From assembly GCF_016920785.2 (NCBI RefSeq), contig NW_024609837.1, forward strand, positions 21,943,565 through 22,007,564: 64,000 bases of DNA. Reading direction: 5' to 3'. Each line of letters starts with the position of its first letter. Positions within the stretch are counted from its first letter, which is position 1. The notes beneath the pieces were generated by a model, which saw only the letters and a program-made list of their open reading frames with translations, ran no database searches and was not told the DNA's origin. Source of the stretch: Ixodes scapularis. Its lineage: Eukaryota > Arthropoda > Arachnida > Ixodida > Ixodidae. Positions 19,032-29,472 of this stretch are shown here, piece after piece. The translations under genes and the position numbers were made by a program.

Positions 19032-22000
19032 ATGACGGCGATCATCCAGTGGAATTGCCGAGGTCTACTGAGTAACTTCGATGATATCGAGTTCCTCCTG
19101 GAGCAACACCGCCCACAAGCTTTATGTTTACAAGAAACGCATCTCAGTTCAAAGCATGCTAAATTTCTTAGACGCTACCATATTTTTATAAACGACCGAG
19201 AGTATGCGTGTATTTCTGCAGGAGGAGTTGCAGTGGTTGTCCCAAAGCACCTTCCCTGTTCCAAAATCGCTCTTAATACTGCGCTAGAGGCAGTAGCGGT
19301 GCGTCTCCTCCTTCAAAAGTAGTGACTGTTTGTTCCTTGTACATTCCTCCTTCTACTTTTTCGACAAATGATTTAAATGATCTTTTACTCGAACTCCCGG
19401 AGCCCTTTCTTTTACTTGGAGATTTTAATGCCCACAACTGTCTATGCGGTAGCGACCACGTTGACGCCCGTGGTCGAATGATTGGGTCAATTTTAATGTC
19501 GCATGTACTTTGACTTTTTAACACTGGAGAACCGACCTATTTTAGCCCATCATCATTATCGTCCTCATGTATTGATCTGTCCATCGGTAGTGCATCCATT
19601 TTTACTTCTTTTACGTGGGTAGCAGGCACCAACCCATATGGAAGCGATCACTTTCCTATTTTCTTAAAGAACACCGTTCCTCCAAAGTGCATGCCAACGC
19701 GGACTGTCCGTTGGAAGTTTGAGAAAGCGAATTGGTCTCTTTTCACTGAAGCGACACAACTTGCATGCACGTCACTTGATGAACTTTCTGTCGACCAAGT
19801 TACAGAGTTGCTAAGTAATTTCATTCTTCAAGCTGCAGAGCTTGCTATTCCTAGGACTTCTACGCATCTCCCGCGGCGGCCCAATCCGTGGTGGAATGAA
19901 GAGTGTACTGAGTTACGGAAAAAAACAAAACAGAGCCTGGGGTATCTTTCGACGTTCCCCCGCGCAAAGCAACCTCCGCTGCTTTAAGCAAATGAAAGCT
20001 CAGGCAAGGTACATCCGACAACAGTCAAAGCGTAAAAACTTCCAGGGGTATGCCTCTTCTATTAATAGTAGTACAACAGTCAAAGAAGTCTGGGACAAAG
20101 TTCATCGCATTGAAGGGAGATATCATGCCTTCTCAGTCCCACTCCTCTCCTACAATGGCATTTGTCCGGAAAGTCTAAAGGAGCAGGCGGATCTTTTTGG
20201 TGAGCATTTTGCTGTTGTATCGAGCTCCGAACATTACTCATCTGCATTTCTCGCATACAAAGCACGTGCAGAATTACAGGCTGTGAAGACTGCAGGTGCC
20301 GCCCATGAAGACTACAATCTACCTCTTACGATGCGTGAACTCGAAATGGTCCTTCACTTAACTAAGCCTTCAGCTGCAGGACCTGATGGCATACACTACC
20401 AGATGTTAACACATCTTCATCCTTCTACATTATTTCTTATTCTGTACCTTTTTAATCGCATATGGCACGTGGGCAAATTTCCTTCGGCATGGAAGGTAGC
20501 TACGGTTGTTCCTCTTTTAAAACCTGGTAAGGATCCTTCTTCTGCGTGAAGCTATCGCCATATCGCCCTTACTAGCTGTTTGAGCAAGACTTTTGATCGT
20601 ATTGTGAACAAAAGACTTATGTACTATTTAGAAAAAGAGAACATCTTGGATAGGAATCAATGTGGGTTTCGTTCCTATCGTTCTACAGTTGACCATTTGG
20701 TTCGTCTTGAGACCGTAATTCGTGAAGCTTTTGTGAACAGACAGTTGTGCGTGTCAGTGTTTTTCGATATGGAGAAGGCATATGACACAGCATGGCGCCA
20801 TGGAATCCTCCGTGATTTGCATGAAGTTGGGGTACGGGGTAGGATGCTTGCTACCATCAATAGCTACCTTTCTAATAGAACCTTTTTGGTGAAGCTAGGA
20901 GCATCTTTCTCTAAAGAATTTGTCCAGGAGACTGGGGTCCCTCAAGGGGGAGTCCTCAGCGTTACTCTCTTTTTGATAAAGATGAACTCAATAGTCCGTT
21001 CCCTACCTCCCTCTGTGCAATACTCACTCTATGTTGATGACCTTCAAATCTCTGTTTCATCGTGCAATCTTTCTATTTGTGAATGGAGGCATCAAGTTGC
21101 CATCAACAATCTCCTAAAGTGGGCGGATGAAAACGGCGTTAGTTTCTTTCCGGAAAAGGCGGTTACTGTCTGTTACTCCCGTATACGGGGAGTCCCTGTG
21201 GTTCGTTTTCTATATATGCGACAGACCCCTATCCCGGTGAAAGTATATCATAAGTTTATCCCTCCATTACTCCTCAATTCGCGTTATCCCTCCATTCGCG
21301 ATGAGAAATAGGAATGTGGCAGAGTCAGTTGCGATAGACAGTAAGCTTCCAGATGCCGCAGTTCCAAAGACGGTGGCACCATGGGATTTCAGCTGCATAC
21401 GTTGCGATTTGTCACTAACAAAGTTTAATAAAAAGGATACCCCATCCGAGGTCATGCGACAAGAATTTTACGAACTCCAGAAGCAGCATGATTTTCATTC
21501 ACACTATTACACAGACGGCACAAAAACGGAATCATTTGTTGGCTGTGCCATGATCGGCCCATCAGTAAGAAGTGTTCGCAGGCTAAATTCGTTCGCGACA
21601 GTTTTCACTGCTGAACTGTGCGGCCTTCTGCTTGCAATAGATCACATCATCCAAACACGTAACTCCCGGTCAGTTGTATATACAGATTCGTTGAGTGCGT
21701 TACGGGCTCTGATTTCGCTTGAAACCCCAAAGAATGCACTCATTGTTTTATTACAAAGCAAAATAGTAGCAGCGACCAAAAAGGGATGTAATGTTCTATT
21801 CTGCTGGGTGCCGAGCCATGTCGGAATCCCAGGGAATGAAGAGGCAGATCGTGCTGCGGGCACTTCTGGCACCCGTACTGTGGACATTACTGGTATCCCA
21901 CTTAGAGATTACTGCGCCCTAGTCATCTTAAAGCTCAGTGGCAAACAGAATGGAGCCTACAGGTGTCCAACAAACTGGACATGATTAAGCCTTTTCTTAG

Positions 22001-22325
22001 TGAATGGGAGAGTGCTAGGCACAGAGACAGGTTTTATGAGGTAGTCCTCTGTCGTCTACGCATTGGGCACACGTGGCTGACGCATGGACACCTTTTGCGT
22101 GGGGAGGACCTTCCGGAATATGAGCATTGCCAGCAACCTTTGAGTGTCTTGCATATCCTTCTCGAATGCCCTGCGCATGATGATAAACGCCGCCATTACT
22201 TCTCCCAGCTCTACAAAGAGCATATTCCTCTACACCTATGTGTGTTGCTTGGAAATGAGCCACTACTCCCACCCACCCAGGTTTTTAAGGTTTTAAAAAG
22301 TATTGACTTTTTACACAAATTGTAG
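19032..22325 (+). pseudogene. LINE ORF2 (endonuclease-RT-RNase H), broken
   Basis: The element's polyprotein, which would nick target DNA and reverse-transcribe the RNA. Endonuclease motifs: QWNCRG and QETHLS (19050-19145), LLGDFNAHN (about 19413-19440) and GSDHFPI (about 19640-19660). RT motifs: KPSAAGPDGIHY (20370-20400), FFDMEKAYDTAW (20761-20796), GVPQGGVLS (20935-20960) and YVDDLQIS (about 21030-21055). RNase H motifs: YYTDGTKTE (about 21505), AELCGLLLAI (21613), VYTDSLSAL (21677) and FCWVPSHVGIPGNEEADRAA (21800). A C-terminal RLRIGHTWLTHGHLL...C..C...H...C follows, with the first Cys of the knuckle replaced by Tyr. Lesions: frameshift near 19320, TGA 19511-19513, frameshift near 19930, TGA 20547-20549, a probable deletion of several hundred bp between RT and RNase H near 21240, frameshift near 21300 and frameshift near 21960. 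Confidence 0.9.
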
Positions 22326-22494
22326 CATTATGTATAATATAAGGTCCTAGTCCTATTTTATACATTTTTGAAATTACCCAGCTACTAAAGCTCTTTCTTC
22401 TTCAAAACCCTCTTCTGCAATAGTATCATTTCTTGGCGTATCATAGCCTTAGTTGCTTTTGCGCCGCAAAACCCCAATCTACTACTACTACTAC
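22326..22494 (+). mobile_element. LINE 3' UTR and (CTA)n tail
   Basis: Contains TAGTTGCTTTTGCGCCGCAA followed by AACCCC and ends with (CTA)5C. The short tandem tail in place of poly(A) is typical of I-group LINEs. Confidence 0.8.
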
Positions 22495-24425
22495 ATAAAC
22501 TTTTCAAGGAATGTGCTACTGTTTCACAGAATGCGCTACATTTCTCGCCTTAGAATAAAGGAAGGTGAGAAATGAAATGTGCTTCTCGCCCACGCGCATG
22601 CACATGCACGTTTGCATGCACGCATGCAAACACGTACGCATATTTATAATCCGACATAGACGAATCGGTACTGTTTAATCATCTTAATATCGACGTTATT
22701 TATTTTCAGGGACCACGACATAACGAAGAAAATGTCGTTGAGATGTTGATGAGAAAACAGACAATAAAAGTAATAAAAAATAATACATAAACACGGAAGG
22801 TTGATGCAACGACGCGCGCCTACACTCTGCCAAAGAAACATGAAATCGCGTTTCACATTCTGAAAGGTTTCATTTACAAATCTATACCCTGGCATCCTAT
22901 AATCAGCATAACGTCCAATAAAAAAAAAAAGGAATAAAAAGAAATAAAAGAACGAGAACGTTTGTAGTTATACAAGCTTGGTACAGAGAAGGAGCAAAAG
23001 AAAAAGAAAGAATTCCTACGAAGAGGACCAGAAAAAAAAAAAAGAAAAAAAAGGAAGAATTGGGAAACGTCGTTGGTCGTCAACCGAAGCACACAAATAA
23101 AAGAAGTCAGGGATGAAACGGGAGAAGTTACATTGAGAAATGGAGGGTGGCTCGAGAAATGAATGTTCTCGAAAACGGAAATTCGTATTCCTTCTAGCCC
23201 CCGCGTGCCGCAGCCGCCCTTACACAATCTTTCCGATTCGGCGGTTTGGGCTGTTATTGAATACCGAAACGGAAATAGCCCGTGGATGCTTTTCCACGCG
23301 AAGACCTTGCGGCGAACTCTGAAAAAGACCCGCATGAGCACTTCGCAGTTCACATCGGCTGGCATTTCTTCGGCACGGCCGCTTTTTGGGGCGTGAACGC
23401 GTTTTTCGGTGGAACGAAGTGACGTCTTTCAGCCACTCTCGGCCGCCTTGAAACGGTTTTTAGCGTCCAAGATTTTGAAAAAAATCTGCGCTTGCAATTG
23501 GAAACGGCTTACCACTAAAGGCGCCGAATTGCAGCCACGTGACGGGCGTTTCATAATTGTTTCAAAGCGACCCGAAGCGAGTAATTGACGTCACGTCCTT
23601 TCGCTCCCCTCCCCCCCCCCCCCCCCCCCCCGCCCGCCAAAAAAAGGAAAAAAAAAAAGAAAAAATAATTGTGGACGCGGAACAGCGGAGGCACGCGTGA
23701 CTTTGAGAAGAGGGATTCACTCGCTGGTCACTCGATGGGCAAATTTCGCTACACAAACCCAAGTTTCAGGAATGCACCATAGTATTGATGATCTTTTAGG
23801 TTCATTATGAAAATTCGAATGTTGTACGACACTAGAACTTTTCCCATGGAGCGCGGAGATTTTTAATGATGTCCAGAAATGTAAACATTTTGACTGTTTT
23901 GAGCGCATTTTGAGGCAATTTTGAAATTGGAATTACTTAGATGACAAAAATGACCAATCGAATGGAAGTACGCACTAGAGGTGCCTCCTGTCTTAATTTA
24001 CGACCCTGACGGGAAGCCTCGATGTCTTGATATTTGCGTATTTGTGCACATAAACTTGACGGTGCTATTTTCGCTAGATTTATTTTGAATGACTTCAACG
24101 AGATGGCGACTCCAGCACCAAATGCCCAGAGCCATTTATACTGAGAAAGTTTGGCCAATGGGTGGAGCTTGTTGACCGCTAGAACCAGCGGACTTCACGA
24201 TAACACAAGGTGGCGTTACTTCTTAGTCTTCTTTATTCCTAAGAAATCGTATAGAGTTCAGTCAGATCCACAAAATGGCGAACGGAAATAGTCATCGATC
24301 CCCCCGGTTGTCAGACTGCGCTTGCTGTAGTTGCCAGGCTGTCAAAATCTCCTTAAGAAGGCCAAACTCTTTCAGTATAAAAGGCCCTGCAAATGCCCCA
24401 AGCCAGAGCATTTGTTGTTGTTGTC
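22495..24425. other. Unassigned stretch
   Basis: Holds a purine/pyrimidine-alternating GCATGCACATGCACG-type segment at 22590-22640, A-rich minus-strand-like tracts at 22918-23060, and a C21 run at 23611-23631. No recognisable coding sequence; the 163-codon minus frame at 22874-23365 is Phe/Ser low complexity from A-rich DNA. Confidence 0.45.
23611..23631 (+). repeat. C21 homopolymer
   Basis: Twenty-one consecutive C preceded by CCCCT. Confidence 0.95.
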
Positions 24426-24474
24426 AGCGGCGTAGACTTTCCATTTTTCCGGGGAGGGGGGGGGGGGGGGGGGG
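24426..24474 (+). mobile_element. Possible solo hAT-like left end with G19 run
   Basis: CAGCGGCGTAGACTTTCC followed within 30 bp by G19 (24456-24474). The CAGNGGCGTA word next to a G run parallels the left end of the hAT MITE at 9896. No matching right end or target duplication found, hence low confidence. Confidence 0.3.
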
Positions 24475-24886
24475 TGCTGCGCGTTGCCTTTTTGACAGAA
24501 CTGGAGATTAAAGGCCGGTTCTCACATGCAGCGAAGCGCTGATGTAGCGCTCCTCACGTGCCGTTTGCTACTTATCGTATGCCATGAGCAACAGTTTTGG
24601 CAGTGCAATACTCGCGGCACAAGTCCTTCATTAACACCGCCGAGATCAGTTTTTGTCGTTTTGCCGGAGAATGGTCTGTGTGAGATTTCTGCCTGCAGCA
24701 CTAGCAGCACCATACAAAAAAATAGGACCAATGAGAGACGACGTATGTATGACGTATTGTTGTCATGGCAACGTGATGTGTGTCGCTGCCGCGCCGACGA
24801 GCTCTCACTTTAAATCTTTATAGTGACCGCGGTCGCTGCCGCGAGCTTCGCAGCCAATCTAGGAGTACTACTTCGTTCATTCTTAA

Positions 24887-25021
24887 GCTGAGACTAGAAG
24901 CTCCGCTGTCAGCGCGAACTTTCTGCCCTTGCTAACACAATTGTGAACGCACAGGCACGCGCAACCAAAGCACTGCGGAAGCCAGCGGGTTTTCGCTGAA
25001 GGCGGAGTTTCTAATCTCAGC
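24887..25021. mobile_element. 135-bp MITE flanked by TTAA
   Basis: Ends GCTGAGACTAGAAGCTCCGC and, reverse-complemented from the right, GCTGAGATTAGAAACTCCGC: 18 of 20 identical, with weaker pairing continuing inward. TTAA abuts both ends (24883-24886 and 25022-25025), the strict target of piggyBac elements; family inferred from target site only. Its right TSD touches the 3' UTR of the minus-strand LINE. Confidence 0.8.
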
Positions 25022-25025
25022 TTAA

Positions 25026-25213
25026 CCCAGTGAGGCATTACATAGAGGAGGGCATTGTCAAAATCATTTGAATAATTATGCAAAATAGATCAATTTAGAA
25101 AAGCAGAAAGAAAGATCACCTCGAAGTGATTATCAGAAACTAAAATTCGCAATCAATAATGACAGGCACCGACGCGCGTACACACACACACACGCGCGCG
25201 CACACACACACAC

Positions 25214-25300
<87 letters not shown>

Positions 25301-26160
25301 AATTTCAAGTCGATAATCACAAGACAAATTCATGTTAGATATTTTTGATGCGGGTTCAAAATAGCGGTTGCATATTCTAACCAGCCCCAATGAAAGTAGT
25401 GTACGCAAGAAGTTTAGTTTCCACCGTTGCCACAAAGGAATGCCTTCTTAAGAAACCTTATATTTGATTAGCACTCTTTCTGATGTTTTCCGTATGGATG
25501 TTCCTGCAGGATAGGTTTGGAGTTAGGTGAAAGCCTAGATATTTATATAAGCTTACCCTTTTTTAGGATTGAATTTATAATTATGTAATCGTAATGAAGC
25601 GCTCAACAATGGCCAGTAAATGTCATAGTTTTCGTTTTTTCTACATTTATTTGCATCTGCCATGTATGAAAACATAAAAACATGTACCTCTTTTTCAAGA
25701 GCAAAATAGTCATCTTGATCAGATATTTTCTCGTATACAAAACAGTCGTCCGCGAATGGGCAAATTTGAGATAAAAGGTGGTTTGGTAGTTCGCTTACAA
25801 AACACAAAATTAATTCGGGCCAAGAACTGATCCTTGAGAAACTCCTAATTTAACTTTTATGGTGTCTGAGCTAATGTCGTCCACATAAGCTGATTGTTTT
25901 CTATCGTTCACAAACTTTGAAATTCAGGTAACTACAGTGTCGTTAATTTTTAGGCACTAAGTTTTCAGTAAGACGACTGTGAGGGACACGATCAAATGCT
26001 CTTGAAAAATCAATAAAAACTGCGTCAGTTTTGGAGGATGAGTCACTGCTGGTATTAAATCGGTTACCAGTTTGAAAAGTTGATTCACATGAAAGGCCAC
26101 GTTGAAAGCCATTCTCGTTAGAAACAAGTATATTATTAGAAACAAAGTGTTTCATTATAG
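25026..26160 (-). mobile_element. Truncated CR1/L2-like LINE
   Basis: Minus-strand RT relics, 5' to 3': NGFQRGLSCES and AVFIDFSRAFDRVPH (25980-26120), VSQGSVLGP (about 25810-25850) and CPFADDCFVYEKI (about 25730-25770). Multiple frameshifts and stops separate them. The 3' UTR reaches plus-strand CCAGTGAGGCATTACATAGA near 25026, the same GCATTACATA word seen at 2.61 kb and 53.85 kb. A long (CA)n tract lies in the 3' UTR. Roughly the final third of an element remains. Confidence 0.75.
25180..25298 (+). repeat. (CA)n microsatellite, about 119 bp
   Basis: CA repeat with a few CG interruptions near its start, inside the 3' UTR of a minus-strand LINE. Confidence 0.97.
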
Positions 26161-27609
26161 ATGAAAAAATTGTGTTCTAAAAGCTTGCAAGGAACACATA
26201 TCAGTGGAGTAGCTCTATCATTTGATACACTGAAGGCCGCAGGGCTTCATTTTCTACGTAATCTCGCGCGGGCCGTTTCCAGGGTGAATTTTTTAGACTT
26301 TACCGATTTGTTTAAAAAAAGCCGTAAAAGCTACACTAATGCGGTCCGAGCAGGTGAGTTATACGGTCAGGGGGACATAATATAAGTGGCTAATTATCCA
26401 AATAAATTGACTAATTATCGGAACTATGTTAATAACTGTTAATAATTAAAAATAAACATGTGGCTCTAATTAGAGACTTGGTCTGCGTTATCGAAAACCG
26501 CTAAATCAGTCAATTGTAAAAAAACAAAAAAAAAAGTCTTGGAGTACGTGGGATGCACGTCCAAGCGCGAAGTTACCACTCGTACAGAGTGATAACCTTA
26601 GCAAGATTTTGTTAAAAAAATCTCCTGCGTGTGAACCAAAGGAGGTATACCCTTTGCACCGTTACTTTTATGAGCGAAAAGCTTATAATTAATGTGAGTT
26701 AACCAAACGTAAAATAAATCGCTTCGTACTCCTTTAACATTATTTACGTTCCTAGTTTCTTGCGCGGATCGAGTTTGATCCGTCAGGTTTGGACAAAATC
26801 ACTTTATTGTACTGACTCTCTGAGACAAATTGGGAATCCGCGTAACCTATTTCGGAAGGTCGAAGTGATCGAGCGAATATCTATGTTTTCTGTAGTGCAC
26901 AACGTAAACGAAGGGGGGGGGGGGGGGGGGGGGGAGAAACAATATCGTCGAGTTGCACAACCGCCCACTATGTTCCCCGGTCTTTTTAGAAACAACAACA
27001 ACAACAAAAATATTTTGCCGTTCCTATTACATTTAATGCTATGTCGCGATCCCGCGTGTGAATCTAACTTTCGTGGGAATAAGGGGAGCCAACAATTAGC
27101 GTCCAGTCGTGTGTTGCTTTGCTGACAATGCTCGCTTAATCCCACCGGAGACATGTTTTTTTTTTAAAAGCTTAATCCTCCGTTAATCCCCTTAGCCTCA
27201 GACAGAAGATTGAGGCTGGCATGTCACGTGTACAGCGACGGAAAGGTCGGCGCGGACAACGACCTCACGTAACCTTTCATGGTTGACAGTATTGGGTCAG
27301 ACGCACTCGTAATTTGTTCTTTCATATTAAAGTACCCAACGAAGCAGCCGAGCTTTTTTTATTTGTTTCTGTTTGCTCGGAGAAGTGCGCCTGGGGATCA
27401 ATAGCGCTGCGGGCTTAATTAAGACCTGCAAAGGCAGTTTGTGAGGATAGTTTCTTACATGTTTCGCTTGAAACCTAGCGGTGGTCCGACGAACTGGAGT
27501 TTGTTATATCTAGGATCAGTTGCTTGCTGCAGCTCAACAAAATAGTGGGAGAGTTAATTTAAAAATCACAATAGTTGGAAAAGATATTCGCCGTGACTGT
27601 ATCTGGGGT
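26161..27609. other. Unassigned stretch
   Basis: AT-rich, with G22 at 26913-26934. No gene or bounded repeat recognised. Confidence 0.45.
26913..26934 (+). repeat. G22 homopolymer
   Basis: Twenty-two consecutive G. Confidence 0.95.
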
Positions 27610-28205
27610 TGCTTGTCAGAACCGTGAAGGTCACGTTGGCAAAGAAGAGACCCCAGTAGCGGCCGAGTCCCCACTAGAGCGACAGACAGAAACCACCGAC
27701 AACGACGAGTCGCAAACAACGTGCAGCAAGCACGCGAAGGTATCTTCGCGTGCTTGGTATCTTTGCCACGCTCGCAATCACTCGTGCTTAACCTCACGAG
27801 TATACGCCGAGAGACTGCAAGTCCGCCAAATAATATGCAGAGCGCAAGTTCGTCTGCTTCTTTTCCAGGGGCTGTGGTGACGTCAGAAGGCCGAGCTTTG
27901 ATTGGCTGTGATTGAAAGGGGAGTGGCTATAGACCTCAAAGCACGCTGCCTTGAGATCTATACCCACTATCCTTTCAATCAGAGCCAATTAGAGCTTGGC
28001 GTTTTTTTGACGTCACCACAGCCCCTGGAAAAGAAGCAGACGAACTTTCGCTTCGCTTAGCTTCGCGTGCATATGCTACACGTGTCCAAGGTGTGTCGGT
28101 GTCGGTTGTTCCCATTTGTCGCTCTAGTGGGGACTCAAGAGTCAAGACAGTGTGCAGACATTGTCTGATCCGCGTCTCTTCCTTGCATGAGGGTTCTGTC
28201 AGACT
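27610..28205. mobile_element. Large palindromic element with CRE and CCAAT-like motifs
   Basis: Two arms of nearly 300 bp pair around 27945. Paired blocks include GAGTCCCCACTAGAGCGACA (27665 and, inverted, about 28115-28135), CAAGTTCGTCTGCTTCTTTT (27845, inverted 28030-28052), CAGGGGCTGTGGTGACGTCA (27867, inverted 28005-28027) and ATTGGCTSTGATTGAAAGG. The middle is almost loopless. Each arm contains TGACGTCA and ATTGGCT, the CRE palindrome and inverted CCAAT box. Non-coding. The inner part is a member of a family also found at 34.39, 48.63 and within 29.6-30.8 kb. Confidence 0.8.
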
Positions 28206-28755
28206 AGTCACACAAAAACTGTGTGCGTATACATGTTTGAAGCGTACTCGATGTACGAAACGAACATGATTGAGGCGTGCAAACGCAGATAATTCTTTCC
28301 AAAATCAGTTGGTGCTGTGAGCACCGTTTCTTTTGTATATGTGTACGAGTAGTGCGATTGCGACTTAAAGGGTAGCAATGCAATTAATTTTGGGTTGGAA
28401 TAAATGAGTTCAGATCGGGGCTTTACTAATCGCGTATCGTTTAGTGGGACAAGCAACATTTGGAAAAAAGTTAAAAAAAATGCCCGTTTATCGGTACGAA
28501 CATTTGAAAATACAGCGCAGACTCGTACCTCATTTCATTCGAAAGCTTTTCGCCTCCTTATAGTGAGATACATCCGCGGTATCCAAAGCACGTGCGTCAG
28601 CCGGCTCCTGCTCACGCATTGGACATGAACACTGCGTCACTGGGGCGTATACGTTAGCGTCGACAATGGATCGACGAATATTTGGGAATCGCGTGATCGT
28701 GGCCAATGAGTGCCGCGACAGCACTTGTCGTCACTTGCGAATGACAAGTTATATA
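28206..28755. other. Unassigned spacer
   Basis: No feature recognised; ordinary AT-balanced sequence between two inverted-repeat elements. Confidence 0.5.
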
Positions 28756-29054
28756 GACCAGTGTCCGAAATCCTGGCCCCCAGCGATAAAAATGGGAAAT
28801 AATAATCTCAAACACAGGCTCTTGTGAAGAGAGGGGCTGCGCATAAAACAATGTTTTTGCTTTTTACAACGCTCTTGGCATCGGTGTTGTTCTTGGAGCT
28901 TCGTGACTGTGCATTTCTGACGTGTTCGCACTAGATTATCTGCGAAGTTTTATAAAAAGAAACTGAGTCTTGCAGAAAGCGCCGCCCCCCTACTTTGCCA
29001 TGACGTCGCATAAACAAACATGGCGTCGCCCATGGAACGGAGCGGACACTGGTC
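28756..29054. mobile_element. 299-bp TA-flanked MITE
   Basis: Ends GACCAGTGTCCG at 28756 and CGGACACTGGTC ending 29054, a perfect 12-bp inverted repeat, each flanked by TATA. Non-coding. Outer bases recall the 245-bp element at 2823-3067. Confidence 0.75.
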
Positions 29055-29472
29055 TATACGGTGTGGTGAAAAAGCGCGGTGAAAAGTTGGAGTCATCGCA
29101 TCCGTTGTCCAAGCGCGTCAGCGCCCTGTGATTTCTCATTTCGGTTTTCAGTTGAGGAAGAAAGCTAAGGAGGAAGGAGTTGAAAAATAATTTCTAAGCC
29201 CATATATCTCGCGCCATTAGAGTGACACTGACGGGGTAACTATGCTGCCAGGCTTTTTGTTTGTATACATATGACATGTGAATTAAAGCCCAGCGACCCA
29301 AAACACAACTGGCGGCTCAAAATCTGTCTTTTCTTTTCCTCCCGAAACTTGCCGGTCGAAAACTGGCCGGTTTGAGTCTCGCTGATCCTCTTTTCCGTCG
29401 TCGCGCGTCGTTCAGACACACGTATCAAATATAATCAAAGTCGTGGGTCATCTAAAGCGCACATTCAATATA

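Larger units (their letters stand above)
17005..22494 (+). mobile_element. I-group LINE, near full length but inactivated
   Basis: Order: GC-rich 5' UTR, gag-like ORF1 with zinc knuckles, AP-endonuclease, reverse transcriptase, RNase H, C-terminal zinc knuckle, short 3' UTR and (CTA)n tail. Possession of RNase H after RT places it in the I superfamily rather than Jockey or CR1. Both ORFs carry several frameshifts and stops and ORF2 has an internal deletion, so it is dead. The 5' boundary is approximate (GC-rich sequence begins about 17028), and I could not find a convincing target-site duplication. Confidence 0.9.

Noticed and set aside
16990..22520. Target-site duplication for the I-group LINE
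   Set aside because: Compared AAACTTTTC after the tail with GAGCTTTTC near the 5' end; too weak to claim.
24517..24820. Possible MITE starting TTAAAGGCCGGTTCTCAC
   Set aside because: The candidate right end shares only the TTAAAG edge; no convincing inverted repeat.
25133..25435. Open frames through CA, TA and CAC repeats (also at 39839-40346, 53141-53455, 58863-59117)
   Set aside because: Cys-Val, Ile-Tyr or Thr-His alternation comes from dinucleotide repeats.
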